A stretch of 64,000 nt of DNA from Rhizomys pruinosus (Eukaryota; Chordata; Mammalia; Rodentia; Spalacidae), in contig VZQC01002907.1 of the NCBI GenBank assembly GCA_009823505.1, forward strand, positions 2,173,145 through 2,237,144, written 5' to 3'. The translations under genes and the position numbers were made by a program. Every line of letters begins with the position of its first letter. The first letter of the stretch is position 1. Positions 10,609 to 21,480 of the stretch are shown here, piece after piece. The notes under the pieces are model-generated. The model searched no databases. It saw only the letters and a program-made list of their open reading frames with translations, and was not told the DNA's origin.

Positions 10609-13193
10609 ACCAATCAGCTCTGAAGCCAATATAAATACCTGGCCCAGAAATCTATCACTACTGGTACAGTAAGTGGGACTTTTATCTTGAGAGTAATTGA
10701 CAGCTGTCTAATTGGAACTAAGGCCTGCTCAATAGGAGGGAACTCATGTGTGGTATTGTAAACATACCCAAATATACGTTGCTAGAGAGGTCATAGATCT
10801 TAGAGAAAATCCTATTTTTGCCACATCCCTAGACCAATGTAATTTCTTACCTCATTTTAAACATGTGTCCTCATATGCAGCAGATGGAGACTATCGCAGA
10901 GTTCTAGAACAGGTCAAATGCAGAGAATAGGTGTCTGAGACACTTAAGCCTAAGTAACATATCTTCAATGTAACCTGTACACTTAGAATGAATGCATCTC
11001 TTAACTCTCCTGAGTTTTCTTGTGCAGCAGATGATGATTAACACAGAGACCCACAATTACTCAATGTGTGGAGAAGAAGAGGCTGTAGAGTGCTTATCCC
11101 TGAGTAGGACAGCTGTTTCAAACCTCTGCCTCCCAAGGCTCAAGGATCATTTCAGAGGATGAAATGGGAAGGTTGTAAGAGCCAGAGCGGGTGATGAGCA
11201 CAGGGAAACAAAGTCTTCTAAACTGATTATTTACTCATACGAGCTCATGCCAACCATGACAGTGTGTGCAAGTCCTACGCAAGTGTAAGTCATTCAAAGT
11301 CCCAACACAGACACGGGAACTGGATAAGAAACCCCAATAAACCTAGGGAACTTTTGGTACTCGATGGCCACTGAGAGGGGGAAAGACAGTGTCTTGCAGG
11401 GTTGGGGCTTTCGGTGGGGCCTATGGGTGGATCCATGCTGAAGGACATGGGGGACATTGATCCTACTCTACAGGCCATGTCACATACATTAAAGGGTTCA
11501 TCACAAAAGGGGGTTCATCACACTAGGCAGTGCACAGTGGTGGAAATGGGAAGAGGAAAGCAGATCCAAATGCAGCAAACTATATTGTATAAAAGTCATA
11601 AAAATTCAATTAAAAAACTAATTAGTGAAGGTGGTCTGATATGTCCTAGGTCACACACAAATATTGATCACCAGCCCAGCATGAGGAATCATATCTCCCA
11701 ACTTCCTAAAAGCCAGGGTAGATAAGTGGTTGCTTTATTCCACTCATTTGACCCCTCTGTTCTCCAAGGTCAGTCTTCCACGATCCACTGGTGTTGCGCT
11801 GCACCTATCTCTCTCATGCTTAGAAGGAGAACAAAGTGAGAAGAGATTAAGTCACAAAGCATCTTGGGAGCATCTTAATCTAGATCAATCTGACTTCAGA
11901 CATGTCAAAGACTATAACACCTATTAGTGGCTCCCAAATAAAACAGAGGGCCAAGATAGAAGATGGAGTTATGAGCTGATGTGGATGGAGGCTTGGGTAC
12001 CACCTCCCTCAGGAGACTTCAGTGAGTCCTCAGGACTTGGATTCTCCATGAGTGGTCGTACCATTATGTGGTGTGACCCATCAGCTTTGTACACATTTTT
12101 ATTTCTCAAGCCCAGCAGATCTCTCAACTCAAAGTCTGTGGTGTGACTTAACCATAAGGTCCTGAATCTGGTCCAGTGTCCAGCATTCCAAACATTGAAT
12201 GAAAGATGGATCAGCAGATAGAGATGTTTCTCAAGAGTGGGAATGATGAATGGGGAGGCAGTAGTGATCAGGAACACAGGCTTCTTTCATGTTTTGGACA
12301 CAGATCTCAATTGGATTTCCAGCTTTGGCTGGAGTTATTCACCTTCTCTGTGTCTCACTAAAACTGTTATGACAATTAAGCTTATAAATATTGAAAAGAC
12401 TGAGCACATACTAAAGACAGGATAAGTGGCTGCTACCATTGTTATTTCTGTTTATTTCCTAATATTTGTCCAAAGTATTTTTAGAGAGGATTTACATCCA
12501 ATGAAATGCACATATCTAATCACACAGTTCAATGAGTTTTCTCAAAGGAAAATACCTCTGAACCCCACACCCAAACTGTAAAATATTTTCACCATCCCAG
12601 AAAATTCCCTCAGGTCCGTCTTTAATTCTTTCCCAACCCTTCAGAGTAATGGCTGTCTTGAGAATTTCCGTGATAAGCTAGATTTGCCTGTTCCGGAACT
12701 TGATAAGAACAGAATCTAGTCTTTTATATCTGGTCTCTGCACAACATGGTGTGTGAGTGTGTGTGTGAGTTTCATCCGTCGGTTGCCATAGTAATTACTT
12801 TTAAGTGATGGTTTTATCTGCATCCTCCCCATCCTCCAGGGTGGGCTCTCAGTGCTCAGAGCCTTGATCCCCTGGCATCTCACCAGTATCCAGTACATAG
12901 TAGACACTCATGTATCACTGGATGGGTGGATGACTAAGTCTTAGTACAAAATTGAGGCATGAGTGTAGCCGATGCATCCTCTCAGTGAGAGAAGTGAGGG
13001 GGGTCAGTGGTTCCCTCATATAAATCCGGTTCTTTGGGTCTGTGAAGCAAGTAATGTCTGAGAGATCAGGGTGCAGAGTCAGCCTCAGCAGCATTTGATC
13101 CTTGTCTGTGCGGTTCACCAAGTGGGAAGACTTCAACTTCTAAAATCTCCATTTATTCAGCTGTAGAATGGGCGCTAAGAGTAGTCCCTTCCA

Positions 13194-13410
13194 GGCTAGA
13201 GAAATGGCTCAGAGATTGAGAGCACTGGATGCTCTTGCCAAGGGCCTGGGTTTGGTTCTCAGCACCCACACGGTGGCTAACAACCTTCTATACCACCAGT
13301 TCCAGGAGATCTACACCTTCTTCTGGCCTACTTGTGCATTGCATGCACGCGGTACACTTACATATATGCAGGTATTATATTCATACACTGAAGATAAATA
13401 AAAAAAAAAT
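13194..13410 (+). repeat. B2 SINE adjoining the duplication end
   Basis: It starts GGCTAGAGAAATGGCTCAGA and ends in AAATAAAAAAAAAA. Its head lies only 20 bases after the right-hand breakpoint of copy 2 (13173). Confidence 0.88.
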
Positions 13411-15880
13411 TAGTTCCTTCCTCACAGAGTTGCTATGGATCAAATAGAAGTAGCACCTTTGCAGACACAGCTGTACTAATTCAGTGAGAGGTGACTACAA
13501 GTGTTGATCCTTATTGCTCTGCCTGACCATCCTTTTAAAGAATGAGGTTCTCTTCCTCTCATGCGTTCACTCCCAACTCAAGCGGCGCCTCGCTTTATGA
13601 AGGAGAGTGGTAGCTGCCACAGAGCTTCAGAGGTAGCTAGCCTAAAAATAACTCTGCCCCACCTTCCTTCCCTACCTGCTTCTCCACAGCCATTTATTTG
13701 CACAGCGTCATTGGTTCAGATCTCTTCTTTGAGGGGAGGAGGATCAAAGGGGGCAGGGAAGAAAGATGTATTTTTCCTCAAGCTGCCAGGGAAGGGAGGG
13801 TTGAAACTACTCTCTCTATTTGATTGATGTTGCGCTTGGGGATCTGAATTCTCTGATGTAATTACACTGTGTGCTCCATGAGATAAGGAGATTAATCAGT
13901 CCATTATACAGGGGCTGTTTTACCCACAGATGGAGGGTAATTGAACAGAGACGTTGGCCACCACCAGGTTCTGGCTAGCCAGCCAGTCTGGTCCAGTTAC
14001 AGGCAGGTGGCTGACCTCTGGGCAGCTAGGACATCTCCAAACAGGAAGAAGGACTGTCAGTTTCATTTATTCAAGTGTGTTCTGATTTAGATTCAAGGTG
14101 CTTGACTTGCATCAATCCTCCCCATTTTTCTGTGAGTTGACCATGATTCCTTACCACATTTTAAGAAGGAATAACTGAGAGATTCAGCTACTTTAAGACA
14201 TTTGCCCGAAGATCACAGAATTCTTTAGAGCTCAAATATAAATCCAATTTAAGTAGATACATAAGAACCAACAATCATTGCATTGGAAAAGAACAAAGAA
14301 ATGAGACAGGGCCAGAAATTAATAGCCACGTTGTCCACATGTAATGAGTGATCTAAGTGCGTTATCTCAGCTGGACATATGAGCAAGAAAAGGGCACGAT
14401 GCTGCGAGGAAAGAGCTCAGTCTAGTTCACAAAATTAATCCTCTGTTGTTGAAAAATAAGGAAGCTTGGTGATCTCTGTGAGAGACTTTGGTTAACACCT
14501 TTGGATTTAACCTTGATGTTACCACATTATGGCCATGTGACCTTGCACACACATGGTCATTTTCTCATCTGCAAACTATATTCCTAATATCTACCTAGTA
14601 AGGTTATCATTGGCTTAATGGAAGTAATATATGCAAATTGACTTTAAAAGAGTCTGGCACAGACTTTGGGGTCATTGTCAGTGCTGCCACTGCCAATGGT
14701 GATGATAGTAAGCATGGTCATTTTGAGGTGCTGTGTAAAATCCCCCATTTTGATTAAATACTGCTTCTCATTTTTCCTTCCTCTGACCACTTGCTGTAAG
14801 AATTAGTAAAGGGAAAAGGGGGGAAATTCCATTTACTGGGCATCTCTTCTTTTCCACAATCTTACTAACAGCTATAAGAAATGCATGTTATTCTTATCTG
14901 TGTTGTAGAGATGGACTAATGGACACTTTGAGAGGTTAAAAAGATCAGAGGCTCCATCTTTGAAAGCCATCAGGGGTCATGGTGCTTAGTATAAAAATTA
15001 TTACAATCAAATTCCATAAACATTTCTTAAGGATCTCACCATCTACACACATTGATGCTGCAGATGCATAGATTCCCAGTCAAGTAGGCTAGACACTCAT
15101 ACATATGTAATATATAGGATATATATATGTGTGTGTATATCATACTTATGGTATACATTATTTAAATGGTGTAAAGCAGTAGTTATTGTCTAGAGACAAT
15201 ATTAGAATATTAGAATATATTCTCCATATTAGAATAAGATGATGAGAAGAGTTGTTGCTGAACCCTTATCCTGAAGACCGTGTTCCATTGATCTGAGACG
15301 GGCTCAGATAATGACATTTTACAAAATTCTTCTGGTCATTCTTATTGGCACCACTAGTCTAGAGGCTTAGCTGGTGACTTAAAGGCCCCAAGTAACAGTA
15401 CGCAAGTACACACAGGCTAACAAATTCAGTCCATCAACTCTTCATGGCACCTACTACAAGGCAAGGTTCAGTGTTTGTCCCATGATGTATAAGACATGAT
15501 CAAGTGATGCTGTATAACTCCTATAAGAGATGGAAAATTTTTCTTTAGGGCCAAGTGGTGTGAAAGAAGCCCAGAGGAGGTGGGGTAGAGGGCTCAGGGA
15601 ACAGAATACTGGAGTAAATCCAGATGGATGAGCCCAGATAGAGAGTAATGTCCCTTTTTAAGGGCCAATAAGTGGTGAGGATTAGAAGTGGTCACTACCT
15701 TAGGTACCAATTAAAATAGATATCAAATGGGTTAAAATATCAAGATTTGGAATCTTTGTTATTCATTCATTGAACATCTAACAAATATTTATTGGGCACT
15801 ATATGGCAGGTATCATTTCTTCTTACAATAAAAAAAAAATAAGTATTGTAAAAAGAATTCCAGATAAGTACTCTAGACTC
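13411..15880. other. Non-coding stretch without recognisable repeats
   Basis: About 2.5 kb of mostly unique sequence. AT-rich homeodomain-type words (GATTAATC, TAATTACA) cluster at 13855-13945. No coding potential or RNA gene was recognised. Confidence 0.7.
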
Positions 15881-15897
15881 GTTGTCATCTGGGCTTT

Positions 15898-16505
15898 TTG
15901 ATGATGGTAATGATGATGGTGATGGTAATGATGGTGATGATGATGCTAATAGTGATGGTTATGATGATGATACTGATGATGGTGGTTATATAATGATGGT
16001 GATGATGGTGATGATGGTGATGATGGTGATGATGGTGATGGTTATGATGATGATACTGATGATCGTTATGATGATTATGTGATGATGGTGGTTATATAAT
16101 GATGATGGTGATGATGGTGATGGTGGTGATGGTTATGATGATGATGATGCTAATGATGATTATGATGGTGATGATAATGATGACTATGATGGTGGTGGTG
16201 ATGCTTATGATGATGATACTGATGATGGTGGCTATATAATGATAGTGATGAAGGTGATGATGGTAATGATGATGGTTGCTATATAATGATGATGGTGATG
16301 ATGGTGATGATGATGGTGATGGTTATTATGATGATGCTAATGATGGTTATGATGGTGATGATAGTGATGATGATGATGGTGGTGCTTATGATGATGATCT
16401 AATTATGGTGACAATGATCATGATGATGATGGGATAGTGATGACGATGGCAATGGTGATGATGATGACGATGATGATGATGATGGCACTGATGACAGTGG
16501 TTGTG
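15898..16505. repeat. Long (GATGGT/GATGAT)n trinucleotide-type satellite
   Basis: About 600 bases are built of GAT, GGT and TAT triplets with higher-order units (for example GGTTATATAATGATGGTGAT recurring at about 15984, 16090 and 16230). The ORF across it gives Asp/Met-rich low complexity and is not a gene. Confidence 0.95.
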
Positions 16506-16509
16506 TTGC

Positions 16510-16700
16510 AATGATAGCTCCTGTTTACTGTGTTTATCACTTTATATGAATTAGTTCATTTATCCCCACAGTAGCCCTTGGAAGTGGGAAGTATTAGTAT
16601 CCACTCTACAGATCAGACAATGAGCTTTGAGAGGCCTGTATATTGTCCTAAGTTCATAAAACAGTAAGTGTCCAAGATCAAAATTCCAGGTATCCTAGGA
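16510..16700 (+). repeat. MIR-like SINE
   Basis: Layout 'tttatcactttatatgaattagttcatttatccccacagtagccc' then 'ctacagatcagacaatgagctttgagaggcc' follows MIR. A minus-strand MIR-like piece follows at about 16705-16825. Confidence 0.65.
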
Positions 16701-17599
16701 AGGACCGAGACTGAGCATCAGGATACCTAGGCCCAGACATGCCTCTTACCTGGTTTGTCAGATGAGCCATGTTACTCTCCTTTTCTCTTTACCTCAGTTT
16801 CTGCATCTGTGAATTAAGTCTTTGGGCCTTCAAGTTCTCAAAGTTATATCAAAGATACAAAATACAAAAGAGGTTTCAGGAAAGAAGTGGGGGCTGGTTA
16901 CCCTGGAGGGGAGGTTTATTTTAGGAAGTTGTTGAGGTCTGGTATTCAGCCGCCCCAAGGAAGTGGAAGGGCACAGCTGGCACTTTGCTGATTCAGAGAA
17001 ATGGCTGGCAGGGAGAGGAGAGGCAAACACGTGGAGAATCTGTAATCAGAGAAAATGTCTCCGTGATTTCTCTTTATCATTCCCAACAACAAACTTGAGG
17101 ACTCCAGCATCAATACTAATAACTTGTTGAAAGAAATGGGGGTTAGGAATGAATTATGTTTTTTAAAAACTGCCTTTTGGTAAAGCACTGGGAAATGTTC
17201 CGGACTCCTAAATTTAAAAGGGCTATTTTTAGCACCTGTAATCAAACTGACTTGCGTAAACACATCTGCTGGAGTACTGGCATCAAAATGTCTTTGCCGT
17301 CTTCGTTTTACATCTCTCACAGCCCCACCCCCAGAAACAAGAGAGTTTCGCTGGTTCTCTTCCTTTCATTATGGTTTTTCAAATCAACTGAGACAGTCAA
17401 ATGGGATATTTTCTTTTCCATTGAAAACTGCAGGTCCCTACCTCAAGAGTGGCAATAATCTCAAGATTTAACAAGTCCCATAACTTCATATAAAATGCAG
17501 ATTCTTGGGGCTTCTCCTGAGATTCAAGGGATATGACCCAGACCTAGCAATTTGAATCCCAGGGATTACAGTGTAGGTGATTCAAGGACTAGGTTGAAA

Positions 17600-17840
17600 G
17601 ATACTGGATCTAGGAATTAACCAGACCTGGGCTAAAACTCAGGTTCCATCAGCTATCAACTACTGACCCCATCAGCTATCAACTACTGGCCCTGAACAAG
17701 TTACTTAACCTTTCTGAACATCAATCACCTCATATGTAAAATGGGATATTAATGATCCACCCTACAACTTTACTGTGAAGATTAAATTTGACATATTATG
17801 TTAGCATAGTGCCAAGTCTATAATAAATGATCCAGAAATG
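17600..17840 (-). repeat. MIR-like SINE, minus strand
   Basis: It shows reverse MIR order, with AACCTTTCTGAACATCAATC, CATATGTAAAATGGGATATT and an 'agcatagtgccaagtctataataaatg' end. It contains a 23-bp internal direct repeat (CATCAGCTATCAACTACTG type) at about 17647-17690. Confidence 0.7.
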
Positions 17841-18748
17841 TCAAGTATTATCATTATTGGCTAATTATAACTATCTGGCCAGGTTATCTTCCTTTCTATC
17901 TATACCATGGGAATAATTATTAATAATACTTCTAAATCAACTTAACTTCAAGGGCCATATATTAATTAAGAAATTATCTATGAAGCTCTTAATACATTGC
18001 CTAGCCTATAAATATTTGTTCATAATGTGTTCAATGAATGAATGAACAAATGAATAAGCAAATTCTGTGGGTAGTTCGGCATTTGACTTCTACCAATGAT
18101 AGGTAATAAGACTCATGTTAGCAGAAAATTCTCTTCCCCAACACTTTGTGGTGGCACCTTTGGCAAAGCCTCATGTGTAAGACTCTTGGTCCTAGACATT
18201 CTGTTCTCGGACTGGCTTGGCCTCCTGCGAGCTCTGCCTAATGTTATTATATACCCCACTCATAGCCAAATACACTCAAGCTCATACACGTGAGGAATAA
18301 TTCCACTGGGTCTGGATTCCTTGGTGCCTGTGCAGATCCTTTTCTTGTCAAAGATGGCATGAGCATCTTGAGGGGAGACAAGTGAGATGTATGCTATTTG
18401 CGTGACTGCTGAGTACCATCTTTGTGGCACTGGAAAGGCAATAGCTCATATCTGTGCCTCAGTCTTCTCTGTAAACGGAATTGTCACAGATGCCTGTGCT
18501 CTTGGGTTATGAGAATTCATTTGTCTGCCCGCTGGACAATGAATGGAGTGCATTCGTGGGGCACAGACCTCACCTTGGTCAGACATCTGAAGCTCAAGTG
18601 CCTGGTTAATGCCTGGCACTGCACAATTGAATCAATGATGTTCTTTTCAAAGAGCTCTGCTCTCTCCTGCATACATTCTTCAAAGACTCTAAGAATAGGA
18701 AGACTGTGAGTCTTAACACACTTTTCATAGTCAAAAAGTCCAGGAAGG

Positions 18749-18972
18749 GGGCTGGAGAGATGGCTCAGCAGTTAAGAACACTGGCTAATCTTGCAGATGA
18801 CACAGGTTTGATTCCCAGCACCCACGTGGCCGCTAATAACTGTCCATAACTCCAGTTCCAGGGGAATCTAATGCCCTCTTCTGACCTCTGTGAGCATTGC
18901 ATGACACAGGTACACTTACCTACATGCAGGCAATACACTCATACACATACAACAAAAATAATAAATAATTTT
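18749..18972 (+). repeat. B2 SINE, first of a cluster of three
   Basis: It begins GGGCTGGAGAGATGGCTCAG and runs to an AAC/AAT-rich tail. The bases just before it (AAAAAGTCCAGGAA, 18732-18745) are nearly repeated at 19213-19226, after the second element. That fits the target duplication of this first insertion. Confidence 0.92.
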
Positions 18973-19199
18973 AAATTTTATTTATTTATTATTTTTTATG
19001 TGTGTGAGTATTTACTGTCTGCATGTAGGTTGGTGCACCCATGTCATGCAATGCCATAGAGGTCAGAAGAGGGTGTCGGATTCCCCTGGAACTGGAGTTA
19101 AAGACGGTTCTTAGCTGCCATATGGGTGCTGGGAATCGAACCTGGGTGCTCTGCAAGAGCAGTCGGGGCTCTTAACTGCTGAGCCAGCTCTCCAGCCCC
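18973..19199 (-). repeat. B2 SINE, minus strand, in the tail of the previous one
   Basis: The reverse complement starts GGGGCTGGAGAGCTGGCTCA. Its A-tail (T-rich on + strand) faces the tail of the 18749 element, so it looks inserted into that tail in the opposite direction. Confidence 0.92.
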
Positions 19200-19228
19200 A
19201 TAAAATGTTTTTTAAAAGGCCAGGAACC

Positions 19229-19466
19229 GGGCTGGAGAGATGACCTAGCAGTTAGGAGCGCTGACTGCTCTTGCAGAGGACCCGGGTTCGATCCCCAGCA
19301 CCCACATGGCGGCCGAGAACCGTCTGAAACTCCAATTCCAGGAGAGCTCCAGTTCCAGGGGAATCCGACACTCTCCTCTGACCTCCGCGGCATTGCATGA
19401 CACGGGTGCACAAACTTGCATGCAGACAGTACATTCATACACATACAGAAATAAATAAAAAAAAAA
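19229..19466 (+). repeat. B2 SINE with perfect 17-bp target-site duplication
   Basis: The element is flanked by TTAAAAGGCCAGGAACC at 19212-19228 and 19467-19483, an exact match. It keeps CpG-rich tRNA-like text (ACCCGGGTTCGATCCCC, GGCGGCCGAG), so it is young. Confidence 0.97.
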
Positions 19467-20434
19467 TTAAAAGGCCAGGAACCATCTCAAGAGGGAGGTG
19501 GTATTGCTGGTGCTTAGCAAAGAGAAGGCTGCCCATCACCCAGGTGGTCATAAGCAATAAGCATCATTGTCAAGTCTACCCTTACTCATTGAAAAGATCA
19601 TATACTCTTAGATGGATACTATACTAAGTTCTAATGACAAAACAAATCAGCAGAGTTGGTTCCCTGCTTTCACAGAGCTCATAGACAACGTTTCAGGTGA
19701 TACACCAATATAGGAGAAAACAGCTGCTTTGAAAGTATAGCCCAGCTGCAGACCCAGCTAGGTGAGAAGTGGTCCAGGATGATGTGATACAGAGATGTTA
19801 GCGAAGTAAGGGAGAGTGGGAAGGATGCTTCAGGCAGAGGGAAGTGCATATAAAAGACCCAAAGTCATGAGAACAAGGAAGACTGAAGGAACTTGATTAG
19901 GCTGGAACACTTGGAACAAAGGTTGCAGGAAGTGGGAGGATGGACTGAAAAAGTGAATGGCTAAGACCAGATCATGCCTCTGCTCCCAGCCAGGGCAGGG
20001 TGTCTGGACTGCTCTGCTCTCAAGAGGAAGCCAAGGGGTTTTAATCAAGGAAGTGACTCACTGAAAAGTGGTTTATAAAAATGATCCTACCTGCTGTGGA
20101 TGAGAAAGATTGAAAGGCGAGAGGTGGGAGAGACAGAGAGACCAATTAGAAGAACTGAATGGTGAGGGGACATGTCAGTTAATTTCTTCGAGGCATTTGT
20201 TCTCTGATTGCTGACGCTCTTCCCCAGCCTTGCGTGTTTGCAGTGACACTGAACTGTGCAGAGAAAAGGCCATTTCATTGTGCTGGCCTGCCTCGTTGCA
20301 TTCAGCCCTGCCCAAAGCTCGCATTCTTTCCCAGGAGAATTGTGACTCCTGCTTCAAGGAAAGAGGAACTCAGGGCTCAGCTGCATCTCGACAGCCCCTC
20401 CCCATAGCATCCTGAAAGAGCTCTGGATATTATG

Positions 20435-20720
20435 CCTGATCATGTCCACTCAGGAAATAGTTGGGATCGCCTAGTCAATTACTAGTCAAGTGGGGTAATG
20501 TGATTTCATTAAGAGCCTCTACTCACAGATCCACAGGCCGTATATGAAATGAAATACTCCAGTTATTTTTTTTCACTCAGTGATTAGGTGCTGTAATTAA
20601 GAAGATATTGTGCCTGATTTCTAATCTCTTTTCTTTATTTAAATTTAATTGATTTTCTCCTCGATTTAATCAACCCAAATTCAGTTACCTGGAGCCCTTC
20701 TCCAACTCAGATGCAAGAAT
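20435..20720. promoter_or_regulatory. Candidate non-coding regulatory block (AT-rich, repeat-free)
   Basis: This unique stretch carries repeated TAATTA/TTAATT words and E-box-like text, lies in the presumed intron 1 and contains no recognised repeat. Regulatory function is only an inference from composition. Confidence 0.25.
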
Positions 20721-21225
20721 TGGGATCTATAAAGATGTAGGGCCATCCCCAGGAAACATGAGTGTGGCCAGGTGTTAAGCCCTAAGCTCTCTTACCTGGA
20801 ATGCAGAGTGTCCAGGAACCAGAGAGCAGAGTGGTTCTGTTTAGGGGCAGAGAGGGAGGAAGGGGGAGAGGGTGATTTTTACCTCTTTGAAATGCGGCTC
20901 TGTCATGTGGGTAGATTGCTTAGCAGAGTGCAGTTCAGTTTCCTCATCAGAGCACTCTGGTAAGGATGAAATAAGGTATGTACATATTTAGAACCATGTG
21001 GGATATAAATTCCCAAATCATTACTGTTAGTAATGCCATGCCATTGTCTCACCTAATTCTCCCAACATCCTGGTAGGATTTGGTTATTATCATTTAGGGG
21101 GAGGAACTGCAAGCTGACAGCCAAGATTTAAGTCATGGTCTTAGTTCCAAAGTTTCTGCCTAAGCGTGTCTTCTATCCTGTGGCTTCTTCCTCCAATATC
21201 AAACACAAGAAAAAACAGGCCTTTC

Positions 21226-21480
21226 GGGCTGGAGAGATGGCCTAGCGGTTAAGAGCACCAACTGCTCTTACAGAGGACCCGGGTTCGATCCCCAGCACCC
21301 ACATGGCGGCCGAGAGCCGTCTGAAACTCCAATTCCAGGAGAACTCCAGCTCCAGGGGAATCCGAGACCCTCTTCTGACCTCCGCGGCGTTGCACGACAC
21401 GGGTGCACAGACTTGCATGCAGGCAGTACATTCATACACATACAGAAATAAATAAAATTAATAAAAAAAAATTTTTTTTT
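21226..21480 (+). repeat. B2 SINE with perfect 18-bp target-site duplication
   Basis: AAGAAAAAACAGGCCTTT is present at 21207-21224 and again at 21484-21501. Box A-like TGGCCTAGCGG (21239-21249) and box B-like GGTTCGATCC (21282-21291) of the tRNA-type pol III promoter are intact. Confidence 0.97.

Larger units (their letters stand above)
8891..13173 (+). repeat. 4283-bp tandem duplication, copy 2
   Basis: This is the second copy in direct orientation, separated from copy 1 by the 13-bp filler TTTTGGGGGGTGA (8878-8890). It carries the same content, with its (GT)n at 9056-9093 equal in length to that of copy 1 and its B2 at 10393-10608. Flanks beyond 13173 and before 4595 are unrelated to each other, which defines the breakpoints to the base. 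Confidence 0.97.

Noticed and set aside
15882..16082. Asp/Met-rich ORF
   Set aside because: Translation of the GAT-type satellite.
19172..19444. Recurrent ORFs with MYECTVCMQVCAPVSCNA-like text (also near 21.3, 33.6 and 40.8 kb)
   Set aside because: They are the translation of B2 SINE copies, not a protein family.
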